Assembly (NCBI RefSeq): GCF_028858725.1
Contig: NC_084766.1
Location: forward strand, 25,279,001-25,343,000
Reading direction: 5' to 3'
From: Colius striatus
Lineage: Eukaryota > Chordata > Aves > Coliiformes > Coliidae
Length of the DNA: 64,000 nt
Positions 12,517-25,300 of this stretch are shown here, one piece after another. The translations under genes were made by a program, and so were the position numbers. The notes under the pieces are model-generated. The model was given only the letters and a program-made list of their open reading frames with translations, had not been told where the DNA came from and searched no databases. The number at the start of each line of letters is the position of its first letter. Within the stretch, counting starts at the first letter, position 1.

Positions 12517-13352
12517 TCACAGAATCATAGGGGTTGGAAGGGACCTTTAGAGATCATCTAGTCCAACCCCCCTGCAGAAACAGGTTCACCTAGATCAGGT
12601 CACATAGGAACATGTCCAGGTGGGTCTTGAAGACCTCCAAGGAAGGAGACTCCCCAACCCCTCTGGGCAGCCTGTGCCAGGGCTCCCTCACCTCAACAGC
12701 GAAATAGTTTTTTCTTATGTTTAAATGGAACTTTTTGTGTTCCAGCTTCATCCCATTACCCCTTGTCCATTGAAAAAGTGCTGTCCCAACCTCCTGACAC
12801 CCACCCTTTAGATATTTATATATGTTAATAAGATCACCCCTCAGTCTCCTCCAGACTAAACAGCCCCAGTTCCCGCAGCCTTTCCTCATATGAAAGATGC
12901 TCCAGTCCCCTGATCATCTTGGTGGCCCTGCTCTGGACTCTCTCCAGCAGTTCCCTGTCCCTCTTGAGCTGAGGAGCCCAGGACTGGACACAGGACTCCA
13001 GATGAGGCCTCACCAGGGCAGAGTAGAGGGGGGAAGAACCTCCCTCAACATCCTGCCCACACTCTTCTTGATGCATCCCAGGATGCCATTGGCCTTCTTG
13101 GCCATGAGGGCACATTCCTGGCTCATGGTTAGTTTATTACCAACCAGGACTCCCAGGTCTCTCTGCAGAGCTGCTCTTCAGCAGTTCATACTGCTGCAGT
13201 ACTGGTGCAGCCTGTGCAGGGGGTTGTTCCTCCCCAGGCGCAGGACTCTGCACTTGTCCTGTTGAACCTCATGAGGTTCCTCTCTGCTCAGCTCTCAAGC
13301 CGGTCAAGATCCCGCTGAATGGCAGCACAGCCTCTGGGGAATCAACGAGTCC
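12517..13352 (-). mobile_element. CR1 LINE 3' portion, about 830 bp
   Basis: The minus-strand reading ends at the CR1 terminus near 12517. Further up it encodes the pol C terminus ([20 protein letters not shown] and then [11 protein letters not shown]), ending LGLFSLEE. It is the longest CR1 copy in the window. It extends past the usual 3' fragments to about 13352, where similarity to CR1 fades, and frameshifts interrupt the frame. Confidence 0.92.
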
Positions 13353-16184
13353 TCCCTCAATATAAAAAAACAAAGGTCTTTTTCCACACCAAAATGCTGC
13401 CTCTAAAATCCTATCCCATAGCACCCTCACCAGCTGCTGCACCAACAGCAACTGCACACTTGTGCTCCAGTCACCTGTGCTCCCTAAAGGTGTTCTCAAT
13501 TGGACTATATATCAGCTTTGGGGAGTTCAGTGAGCTCCTGCAGCTGGTCCTTCACTGCAGCTTACACCTCCTCCTGACCTGCAGCCAGAACTACCTGCAG
13601 GTCATTAATCTCCTCTGAAACACCCTTCCATCCCCAAGCCCCACAGCAGGAGCAGTGAGGACAGGAGATGTGCATACAGCTTCACTGCAAGGTTTCTTCA
13701 AGGCAGCAGCTTTTTTAGTTTTAAGCCATACAGAGGCTTGTCAGAAAACATACCAAAAATAAGGCAGAGTCACAAATGTGTATTTTATAGTCAACCTTTA
13801 ATTTTTCTGTCTGCGATTACTGCAATAAAGTGCACCTAAATTCACATAAAATGAGATAAAATGGCTCTTAATACAGCCAACGTAATATCAAAAGAGAAAC
13901 CTCAGTGCAAAATGCTTATCTGAAGACAACCCAAACAGTTAGGACATGTACTGTGCAAACAGCCGTTTCCCATGCATGTAACCTCTGGCTGGGGGCCAGG
14001 AAATGAGTCGGCAGAACACGAGGAGCAGCAGGTTTGCTATTTCATCTCCAGGAGTCCTGGAGCAGAGCTCAGCTCATCGAGCCCCAGGAAAGCCCCCACG
14101 GAGGTGCTTTGGGCTCACCTCCACACGGATACCCAGGAGCTCCAATTCACCCCACGTCTAGACTTAAGCAACTGGGGAATTACTGCTCTGTTACGAAACA
14201 GATGGAAGAAGAGTCCAGACGAAGCAGGAGGGGGAGGGCGGAGAGGAAAGAGAGAGAGGGGAAAACGCCAGAATGTACACACAGACATGAAGCATGAAAA
14301 CAGGACTGGCTGAGCTAAGAATGATTTCCAAGGCTTTTCTCCATTTATAGTAAGGTAATCAGCTGCAAACCCAAACATGACAGCGTGTGTTTTAAGACCA
14401 AAATAGGACCTGCAGCCCTTTTCTTTTGGGTGAAACAGGGCTGAAGTATGCCTATTTTGTCCAGGGGTGTTTAATTAGAAAAGCATGTCTGGTTTTATTA
14501 TTTCATTGTTCTATTAAATAAGAGTTAATATCAAAGTGGTTATTTCATCTGGAAAAACAAAAACCCCAAAACCCCAGACCTCAGCAGTTTCAGTGTGCTT
14601 TGAACTGCAGTATAAAAGCTGTTCATCTAAACTCCTCCCCTTTCCTTCTCCAAAATACACAGGACAGCGACTTCAACTTTACAGGGTAAGAAAATATATA
14701 CACATTCATACAGTAAACATCATCTGCAATTGCCTTTAAACTTTATACATCAGTCAGAAAAAAATATAAACATGAATAAAATTATATACAATATATTCAT
14801 CAGAGTGAGCAACTGCTACCAGAGGGAAGGCTGATGGGGCTGGCAGAGACAGGCTGGGCAGACAATGGCATTGCCATACCTATAGAACACCGGGTAATTT
14901 ATGGGGTTTTTTTTAGCCTAAAGCAATTCTATTGCCAAACAAAGACAGCCTTTGAGGTAGATTCTTCCAATTCTTAAATAACACATTGAGATTTAAAACA
15001 AGGAGATTTTCTCCCCCTGGCAGGAACGGTAACTTTTGTTTGAACAAAGCTAAGCTGATTATCCCGTGAAGGGCACATCATGCTGCGGCCTTAGACTAGC
15101 TCTCCTACACTTGACACAGATCATTTCATATGAATATGCAAATAAAATACCTTCCCTGTGAGACAGGTGTCCCCTCTATAGCAGTTCCTTTAGACTTAAT
15201 ACACAGACTTAAATTTGAAGGGCTGGTGGGGTTTTTTTAGCCTTATTTTACATTCTCATCATGGAAACTGGCAGGGAGTGTATCCTATGTGACAAGACAG
15301 GGTAACCTACAAAATTAAAAAGAAGCAGAATTATAAAATGCACATGGAGCTTTTATAAAAACATCAGTTGTGAAGGGAATCCCAGCTGGTGTTTCTCCCC
15401 AATACCTACACAAACAGCTCACACTTGAGCTCACGTGGCTTTACACAGGTGGGCCAAATGCTCATGTCCCCACATCTCCACTGAGCTGACACTCAGGATC
15501 AGTATTTTCTCCATTTAGAGAAAGGAGACACATAACCAATACAGAGACGTTTCTTTCTTTAAGAGCAGTACAACAATACCACTGATGGATAAGATTTCAT
15601 AACTCTGTTTTAGAGAAGCAGTTTCTGCACAGTCACTTCCACTGTAGAAATAAGTTAGCACCTCAGGATAAGGAAGACAAATTCATCACTGTAATAGCAA
15701 ACTCTATCTTGTTGTTTGATAAAAACACAACCATGGAGCAAAGAAACTTCCCCTTCACCTGTTTGGGCATGGCCACTCTTAAGCTCTGTTTGCACCCTCC
15801 AGTGAACAGAACAGTCACTTGTTCACACGCAACTGCTGTGTTTTGGACTTCTGGGGTACACTGGATGGTCACACCAATGCTGTTTTGTTGATTCTGCAAA
15901 ATTTGTTCTTTGGCCCAGTTCTGAACCACCTCCTCACAGCAGGGGAGGTCTAACACTGATTCTGAACTTACACTGCTCATCACAGGGCAGCTCTTTTCCC
16001 ATCATCCTGAAACGACACTTACGGGTGTGTGCTGGAAGGAAAACTAATACATATGGTTTTCAAATACTCCTCGTGATTCAAAATGGAAAGGAGAAAACTT
16101 CCCTGAGCTTTCAACCTGACCAAGTATTTCTAACCAATTCAGACAGGGCTATGGAAGTAGCTGGCTTCTTTTCAGTTTACCCAC
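13353..16184. other. AT-rich gene-free stretch downstream of SLF2
   Basis: AU-rich sequence with several AATAAA-type motifs on both strands, resembling an extended 3' UTR or ordinary intergenic DNA. A minus-strand open frame of about 106 codons at 15663-15983 is discussed in the findings. No conserved protein is recognised. Confidence 0.5.
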
Positions 16185-16190
16185 TTTATT
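16185..16190 (-). terminator. Candidate polyadenylation signal of SLF2
   Basis: A canonical AATAAA (TTTATT on the plus strand) lies about 170 nt past the SLF2 stop. A clear GU-rich downstream element is not obvious, and further AATAAA motifs lie lower down, for example near 14.49 kb, so a longer 3' UTR is possible. Confidence 0.45.
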
Positions 16191-16358
16191 TTTTCAGAAG
16201 CAATGTTAATCAAATGAGGTCCTTCCGTTACTGGTATTTGTCTGAAAGAAGATCAGGTTCTAACTCAGGTGACTGAATTCCTCTGTTCTGACCACTCATT
16301 CTACTTTCTCCTTGATTGCAGAGTTTTTCTGTTACTTTCTCCTTAACTAGGTGAGATT

Positions 16359-16394
16359 TCATGGATCTGGCTCCCAGAAGTCATGGAGCTTCCC
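16359..16394 (-). CDS. SLF2: SLF2 terminal coding exon 20 (stop codon)
   Basis: Only 36 coding bases: [11 protein letters not shown] and a TGA stop, against mammalian GQLHDFWVPDS. The acceptor is pyrimidine rich (TTTACTCTTCAG). The exon is too short to be found by length, and homology of the invariant LHDFW tail fixes it. Confidence 0.95.
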   Translation of the reverse strand, partial: GKLHDFWEPDP

Positions 16395-19300
16395 CTGAAG
16401 AGTAAAAGCAAAATAGTATAAAGTCAGAAAGCTGAAGTAAAAAGTAGGCAAGCACTTTGCTTGGGGTCACCACAATGTCTAGCAAGTCCTTAGGATTTTA
16501 TTTGGAAACACTTGCCAGCCTCTCTGTATGTGAATCAACCCCAAATACCTCTGAAAAACACATCAATCCCTAAGCAGCCTCTGCCGCCACACTGTTACTG
16601 CCCAACTCCCTTTCCCCTCTGTGGCAGGAAATATCACAATGTCTTTTTTGCACATTGCTGGGAGCAATTTGTAGTCTTGACAGAAAAATGGTTGGTTACA
16701 TTAATTAACCATCAAATGCTTAATTTTAAACTGAAGCCAATACCAAGCATTTATGTTTAATGTATTGTTTATGGAAGTGATACACTGCATTACTGGAAAG
16801 CTAAGCTTTTCCAAGACAGGTAGCTTTATACTCCAAGGCAAGACTCAAACAGTTGGCTTGATCCCATTACAAAAGAAACCTTACAATCCCAGACTGGAAG
16901 AAACAGCTCTGAACTCTGGGTTACCGGTAGAAACTACCCACCTATTCCACCAAGGGCAGCTAGGTTACCAGGAAGGCAAATACTAATGAGGCACTAATCA
17001 GGACATTATTTACTATTGCATACTTTTACAGAGCCTGAAAGGCTTTTCCTAACCATTGCATGAAATTCAACAAGTGTTGATAGAGCCTTGGACTCAGTCT
17101 CAAGTCACAGGGTGCTGGACCACAGCAGGAAGTGCATCACTGCATTCCTGCCCCAGCATCCTTCTCAAAGCATCTGCTAATGACTGTAATCAGAGACAGG
17201 CTCCCCGAATTGACTCACTGCTAGCATTTTAGTCTATGACATAAACCATTTACAAAAGCAGCACTTTTGAGGATAAAGATGAAATCTTGGCTTCACTGAA
17301 GCCAGCAAAGAATTGTAATGAATATCTATTCTAATACATCTAAGTGTATTCCACATCTCTTCAAAAGAATATGCTGGTTTCAAATGATAAAGAATTAGTT
17401 AAATGAGCCTGCAACATGAAAAGACAGAAGAAGGTTTCATTACAGTACCTGAGTAGGCCGTGTGGTTTGTATCATGTCTTGCCACTTGCCATATATCCTA
17501 GCAACCAAGTCTTTCACCTGCAAATTCAGATTGATTACTTTAGCCATGTATGTTAAAAAAGCTACAAATCTTACCGCATTTCTGCCTCTGTCCCTTCCCC
17601 AACCTCACTGGGCCTCAGATACACCCAAGGGTTACTGGGAGGGAACAATTTTACAGCTGGGACAAAGTATCACCTCAACTCCAATTAGATCTCTTTAATT
17701 TGGGACTCTGAATTCCAAGTCATGTACTCCATCCACACAGATGCATTACAAGTACATGACTCCCCATGGTAAGTGCTTAGAATCAGCACAAAGGCCTCTG
17801 GCTTCCAAACATCTACCTCATCCTTTGGCTGACTTAGGTTTGTTTCACAAGTCCTGATTGCACCTAGAAAACGTGCCTGCAACTGCAATCACAAAAGCCA
17901 ACTCCACAGCGCTGGCTGCTGCTGAAACTGATTCCTCATACAAAAAAAATGGGCTTTTTCATCACCAGCCACAAGCAGGTGTTTAGTCCAAGCCATTCAG
18001 AAGAGAGATTTGCATCATATGCTGTGTTTAAACTCAGCACAGTGGTGTCCTCTTGAAGTTACTGCAGTACAGCACAAATTAAATGAGGGGAAAAGCTTGC
18101 TCTGTTTTCCCCTTACCTCAGTGGGGGCAATAGAAGCAAAAGTGAAAGTTACCTGAGATACAAAAATCCCAGGCAACTTGTTAAGAGGATTTTCATGTAA
18201 GGATGTACACATCTGCAGTGCTTGATTTAAAGCTGAGGAAGCCAAGGGTGTTGAAAGCAGAGGTCAGTCACTTTATCACTGATCTGCTTTGGCTTGCTAC
18301 AACAGCATGCTACAAAGCATGAAAGTCACAAAACCAGGACTATGATCAGGAAGTACCACCCCACAAAGCAAATGAAAAGCCATTATCCAAGCATGGTGCT
18401 GCATCATGTACCCTGTTGGCTTAAATCCCCAACATTTTGAACTAAGTCGCTAATTTGAAAATAAGAGGCACACATGCAAGACAGGCTTGGTTTTGGGTCC
18501 CCTGTACCCTGCCTTGCCTGTAGCCTCTGCTCTTAAAAGTGGAGTCAACTATCAGGCACTGCCAGGAAAAGAAATGCAGCAACTCTGTGGGTGTAAAAGT
18601 TGAGATGTCTGGCTAAATGGAAGACAAGTTCACACTTTATAGTTGTAAGCTGATTATTAACACACCTAAGAGCCTATCAACACTCCTCAACTCCAAAATC
18701 AGAACAGGTGCTGAAAAATAGTTTTACCAGTAGTAAAATTATAGTTGTTGAAGAGTTCTGTTGTTAGCAAAAATAGTATTTTTCAATGCATGAAAACAGG
18801 CATACATGTATGTACACGCAAAGAGAGAAACCAGAAACAGAAGAAACCCATGAAGAAGTCTTTGAATGTCCAGGGGTGGGACAAAGGAACAACATACATC
18901 CAGAAAAACACACAAAACCCTAACGTACGTCTTACCTTGGATCGATAAAACAGCCTTGCATCTTCCCTAATGTCAGACTTTATGTGCTTGTCTAAGGCAC
19001 CACAAAGCTTCAGTAAGTGTTGCTAAATAAAGACAAAAGTCCACAGCTATTTAAATCCTCCATGTCAAAACAAAACACTTCCAACAAGTATTATTTCAAC
19101 TTAAAACTGATACACTTCACTCTGAATTTTTCTCTGAAATATACAGTAAGGAAGTGGGAAAAGAGAGAAAACCAGGTGACAAGATCCTCTCAGTTGCTGG
19201 GATGCACCCAGTAAACTAGGTCTAAGAGCTTTAAAAAATGTTTAAAGTACAGCAGAGCTATACATCACAAATTTTGAAGTTCCTACTAGGTAATTTGTAC

Positions 19301-22300
19301 ATCTTTTCTGTTCCCAAAGCAGCAAGTGCAATGCCATTCACATCTTTTACCAGTGAAAAAAAGTTAGGAAGTTACAACAGCTAAAAAAAACCGTTTTCAA
19401 TAATGATGATTCAGGTCACTGTCTTTTGGAGGAATTGGCTGGGCAGGTGAAACTTATTCAAGGTTTGTGTACTCATTTACTTCTCTCTACATTTCTGATT
19501 ACTCTAATAAAGCAGTTTTGAAACTTCATAATCTCTTGATAACAGCTCCTAAGATCAGCCTGTGAATTTTTTAAAAGTTCCCATTTCCAGTCCCTCACTG
19601 AACAGCTGCAAAGAGGCTCTGTTCTGCAGAACACGTGAGACATGCTGAAATCCTACTTATAAACATTTGCTGGTGTCTCAAGACCATGACAATTTACCCC
19701 ATCTATTTGGAGGAGGACCAGAAATGGAACTCTGATATCGATTTGATACAAAGTCTGGCCTGCAGAATATTCAGCCACATCCCTCTTGAGGTTTGTTGGC
19801 TAATGGGTAGGTGAATAACAGACTCTTTCTGCACTGAGAAATAGAGACTATATCAAGTTCTTCACAGTTCTTCAGGAAGGCAGTTGCAAAACCCCTAAAT
19901 CTCAAAAGGTTATCACAATGTAATTATTTTCTTTACCAAATACAGTTTTGTTTCAGATTATACTCTGTGATTATCTTCTTGCATTGGGTAGGAAGCTGAG
20001 ACACTTTAGTCCCCAAATGTACCTCTCTCAAACAGTTCATATGACAGATTCCTTAAAAGCCAAGAGTGATTCAACACCAGCACCTTGCAGCAAGCAACTC
20101 CCAGAGAGCAACCACAGAAATCTGAACAGGATTACTGAGAGGCTGAGCCTTACTTAACAGATGTTCACATCACCTGGCACAAAGGAACTATCACTACAGG
20201 GAACAGAAGAGATGCCATCCTAGCTTTCACTTGCTGCATAGCTGCACTCAGGCACAGAAAACTATGATGTGCCTGGATATATTTTACTGGATATTTTCAA
20301 AGTATTTTTCTTCTAGACTGAAAAATTTCAACCCTATTCCAAAAATTCAAAGTCCAATGATCCTATGAATTTCTGTGTTACCTCCAGTTACCTCCTGAGA
20401 AATGTAACCAAAATAAACTGGATCTGCTGATCCAAAGTCTTATATTTTGAGATATTTCTAGCTGCAGAAACTGAGAAGATGTTTCCTTCTTCACAGTGAA
20501 TGAAAAGTCTTTTGTATTGACTTTGTCCCAGAACAAAAGTATCCCCCAGTGCTATTTTCCACTGGTGACCTTCTATCACTTGATTGCTCTTACCAAAATA
20601 AAATGGTAGGGGGGTTGGAAGGGACTTTTAGAGATCATCTAGCCCACACAGACCACATGTACACGATAAGAGACCACATGCATATGATAAATGGTCTTTT
20701 AGAATCTCAGGATCTAGCCACTGCAGTTACTTACCCTTTGATTAGAATTTACAACATCAAAGAAACTGGCTTCACTGACTAGATGGAGGAGGATGTAGAT
20801 TAGGTAGTATGCCTGGAGAGAAATGAGAAGAGCTTTAGCAGTCAAAGCACAATGATACCTCTTCACATCTAGGTACAGCACTATTTTTGCTTTCTGGAAT
20901 GATTCCTCCAACATCCAGATCTATGGACAAGGATGTCTACACAGTTGTCATATCAAAAACATTTAAAAACAGTATTATGCTGCTTAATATAAAACTTTCT
21001 GTAGTTTTAATTACTGAAAATTAATTCAGCAGTTGGCTTTTATTGTCTCACCATGTACATCGAGAACAGACCATTGCAAGAGATTCCATGACAGACTCAA
21101 ACAACCGACCAATGTTCAGTTTTTGGATGGATGGAAATACTGAATCCTTCTAATACTTGTTCACGAGAAAAGATTCATAAAAGAGTGATAAATCGATATC
21201 TGAAGCCTGCAGGTGAAGGTCTGGCTTAGCATGAAATGGTTTCCACTGACTACATCAGAAAGGAGGGAGAATGGTCCTCTAATTACAGAAGACAATGACT
21301 CAAGATATGACCTTGCCATTCAGAAAATCTGACAGTTCCCATGTTTCTAAACCAGCCTAATCCCTGTGCTGCTTCTTTCCTTCCTCCATGACAATAATCA
21401 AAACTGAACATGAGTAATGTTTTAATTACACAGATGAACAACAACAAAAGTGTATGTACAGTTTCATGTACAGAACTGTTCTCTCTTCACAGAATTTAAA
21501 AGAAACATTCTCCAAATTGTAAAAGATGCATAAAAAGACAAATGCACAAGAGCACTCTCAGCTACATACCTCCTGTTCTAATTCTGTGTGAAGGTGGTCT
21601 CCATCAGCATTCTGCTGCTCCAGTCCTTCTCTCATCTTCTTCAGTAGATTAGAAGGTTTCATGTACACAAGAAACTGATGCAGAAGACACATCTACAAAT
21701 AGAAACATTAACAAATTGGCCTGGTTTACTGGCAATAGAATTGGAAAACGGGTACAATGACAATATTACTTGTTCACTAAGACAAGAACTTAAGTGTGGG
21801 ATGTGTAATTAAAATACAAGTTTCATGCTTTGGGTACTTTTTAACTATTCACAAACTGAAGTGTTTGTACATTGCCTCAATAAAAGATCAACCCTACAAA
21901 AACAAGGAGTGGCTCCACATCAACCCAGAGCAAGACTGAAAGAAGTGTCTAAAGATTACAATGTCCAAATCAGATTACTTAGGCACATAAACATATTGCA
22001 CTTAGAAGCTGCAGAACATGAAGGCCCTGGTGAGGCCTCATCTGGAGTACTGTATCCAGTTCTGGGCTCTCCAGCTCAAGAGGGACAGAGAACTGCTGAA
22101 GAGAAGCCAGCGCAGAGACACAAAGATGACCAGGGGACCGGATTATCTTCCTTATGAGGAAAGGCTGCAGGAACTGGGGCTGTTTAGTCAGGAGAGGAGA
22201 AGACTGAGGGAGAACCTCATTAATATTTACAAATATCTAAATGGTGGATGTCAGGAGATTGGGGCATCCCTTTTTTCTCTTCTATGTAGTGATAGGACAA

Positions 22301-25300
22301 GGGGTAATGGGCACAAGCTGGAACACAAAAAGTTCCATTTAAACATAAGAAAAAACTATTTCACTGTTGAGGTGAGGGAGCCCTGGCACAGGCTGCCCAG
22401 AGGGGGTGTGGAGTCTCCTTCCTTGGAGGGCTTCAAGACCCACCTCGACACGTTCCTATGTGACCTGATCTAGGTGACCCTGCTTCTGCAGGGGTTTGGA
22501 CTAGATGATCTCTAAAAGTCCCTTCCAACCCCTACCATTCTATGATTTTGCAAGGTTTTTAAGAAGAGGCTTACAGTATTAAAACACAAACAATAATAGA
22601 TATGTTCCAGCTATACACATACAACACACATATGCAGTACCTGCTTGTCACTGTCATCAGGTATTTCTACCTGCTTTTTAAGCAGCTTTGAAATTAGCAC
22701 TAGGCTGAGTCGTCTTCTTACTTCCCTGAAAAGCAATTACAAATATTTACTTCCCAGAGAACTTAAGTCCAGATTGTTTCTACAAAGCATATTTGGCTCT
22801 GCCTGGCTTCCCTAGATAGAAATTTCACTACAGCTATTAAATTGCATCTTCTGAATATAAGTGCTATTAAACTAGTAAAGAAGATAGTAAAATGTAAGGA
22901 CCCTTATCTCATTGCAGCTTTTCTTCTGCACAAGTAAACACTGCTAGGTATTTGCCTCCAAGCCTGAAACTGAGCACCCAATTAACTCTCCTTCCTCAGA
23001 TATGTTACAGTTTATTAATTTCAAAGATACAGAACTCAGATTGACACTTAAAAGTAGAAATGAATCATCCAAAGAAAATGTCATTTTTGCCCCTTCAGAC
23101 AAGAATTAGAATAGGTGGTGGATGTCAGAGTCTGAAGTTGCAAGTTTTTCTTTACTAGAGGGTATCAGGAAGTCCACAGCTGGAAAAACTACACATAAAA
23201 TGTAAAATAACACTTTCCACTGCAGAGGCAACATACAAACACCAACAATTGTCTATACCTCTGTGACATACAAGAAAACTCAAATACTTTTTGTTTTTAA
23301 AGCCCCATTTAGTACCTATTGCATTTAACAGACTTTGAGCCAGCAATTACCACCACAAATAAATTAGCTGCTGACCCTACATCTCTCTGACATTACAGTG
23401 TCATTACCGTCCACGGATTATCCAGCTAGGCACCAGCTGAACTAGCCACAGGAGATTGTGGTGATGACTGGAGAGTTCACTCACTGCCAAGCAGAGCTCG
23501 GGCATCTTTAAAACAGTAATAACAACAATCACAACACTGAAGTGGGGATACAGCGGGCATTTGTTTTATCTGCAAAGGATAAACATCTACTCCCTAGAAA
23601 TAATGCACAAGCATGAATGTAAAGAGATGTCATAAGAGATGATGTGCATAAAGATACTTCTGCATTGCACCTTAGTTAAGTCTGCTAAATGCAGCAGGGT
23701 AGTTGCTCTTAATGTTGCAGATTGCTCTTAATGACATTTTATTAGCTCAATGCAATCTCTTCTCCATTCTTTCAGAGACACATTTTAAACACACAGTTAT
23801 TTTAGTAAATGTAAGATAAAGTTCAATACAACAGTCTCCTTGCAGAGGAGAACAGGCAAGAGTAATATCATGCAACAAAAATCCTCTCAGTATACCCACC
23901 CACCACTTGAATCTCACACAAATCCAAGTTGTGTTACATTTTCATGCAGTACTTTTCTGATACCAACAAAAAAAGAAAACTTCCACACAGAAGTTTCTTG
24001 AAAATTAAGTTTCAGAAACCTAGTATAAGAAAACTATTTAGTAAGTTACCTTTGTATCCCAGTCTTCTATACTTATCAGAAGCTTTATGAAAAGGCACTG
24101 AAAATCTATCAAAGGAATTTGCTTTAACTGTTTCTCCAAGCTTATTTTAAATAGCAGCAGAAGCAGCAGCAATATTTCTTGATCAGTATATCCACCCTGA
24201 AATACTGTTGTACAGAAACCTAGGAACTTTAAAAACAAAGAATAGTCATTAAAACCTGGAATTGTTTTAGCTTACTTTAGATGAGAACTTAAGTTTTCCA
24301 TCATTACATTAAAAGGCACCTCAAATGACACGCTGTTCTTTCAACACTTGTGTACTAACATCTCCCAGTAACTGCACTCCTAACACTGAACACATAAATC
24401 AAGAGATATTTTTCCACCACCCAAGTACTATCACATGGGTTACTTATAATATGGCATGTGTGTGTAAATGGGAACACAAATTAATGAAGAGATGTGTATT
24501 CCATCTCTAGTGGAGATGCTCTGAGTGCTTCCTCTTGAACTAAGTGATGTTATAGTTAACCTCCGATTGACTTCTTTAGAATTGATGTTAGCAGGATTCA
24601 AATACTTTCAAAAAGAACTCTGAAACCAGTTTTATAGTCAGTATTTTAACCACACAATCTTTAATCCAAGAGAATTAGCCTGTGAAGTGTGCCCCAATTA
24701 GGCCTGTGGTCTCATGGGACACATGACACATCTAACAGCTCACTGCCACAGAAGAGGCAGTCACAGCTCCACCTGATGAGCTGCCACCTCATTCACCTTG
24801 TGCTGCTATGATCACAAATCTCCAAGAGCTGCACTAACACATTTAGGCAGCATAAAACACACCACTCAACAGCAACTCTTTCTTCAACAAATGTTTTTGC
24901 TCCCTCATGTAGAAGTGCCACAGCTAGAAAAGGGAGGCAGAAGAGCTGTGGAGCTGTGAGTGAAGCCAATGGAAATCAGGAAAGTGAAGTTTCCAACAAG
25001 CCTATAATGGTCTCTGCTGAATGTAAAGCATCTACTCACAAAACATGCCCAAGATTCAAGACACCAGGATTTGATAAAAAACCCTCACAACCCCAAAATA
25101 AAGCAACAACCCAACCCCACCCTCATTTTCTGCCCCCCAAAAATCCACACATCCCACCTGACCCCTTGCATACTAACTGGAATTTTCTTACCTTAATGAC
25201 ATTAATTAAATTAGTTTCTGGTAGACTGGAGAAGGCTGGACAGGCAGAGGTTGGGTCTCCCTTTGGCTGTTGTTTATTTGGTGTTTCTTGCATCTGATTT

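Larger units (their letters stand above)
19023..20734 (-). other. SLF2 intron 17
   Basis: GT-AG intron, AT-rich. It contains a CR1 tail fragment and a 21-bp tandem duplication near 20.65 kb, and nothing else recognised. Confidence 0.8.

Noticed and set aside
241..15000. Search for SEMA4G exons on the minus strand
   Set aside because: None of the conserved semaphorin segments (Sema domain or PSI Cys-rich region) is seen in any minus-strand frame.
22018..22473. Possible host gene with 151 codons
   Set aside because: It is the CR1 pol C terminus, and the nucleotide sequence matches the other CR1 copies in the window.
24956..25297. 113-codon plus-strand frame
   Set aside because: It is a shadow of SLF2 exon 12 and its flanking intron on the opposite strand.
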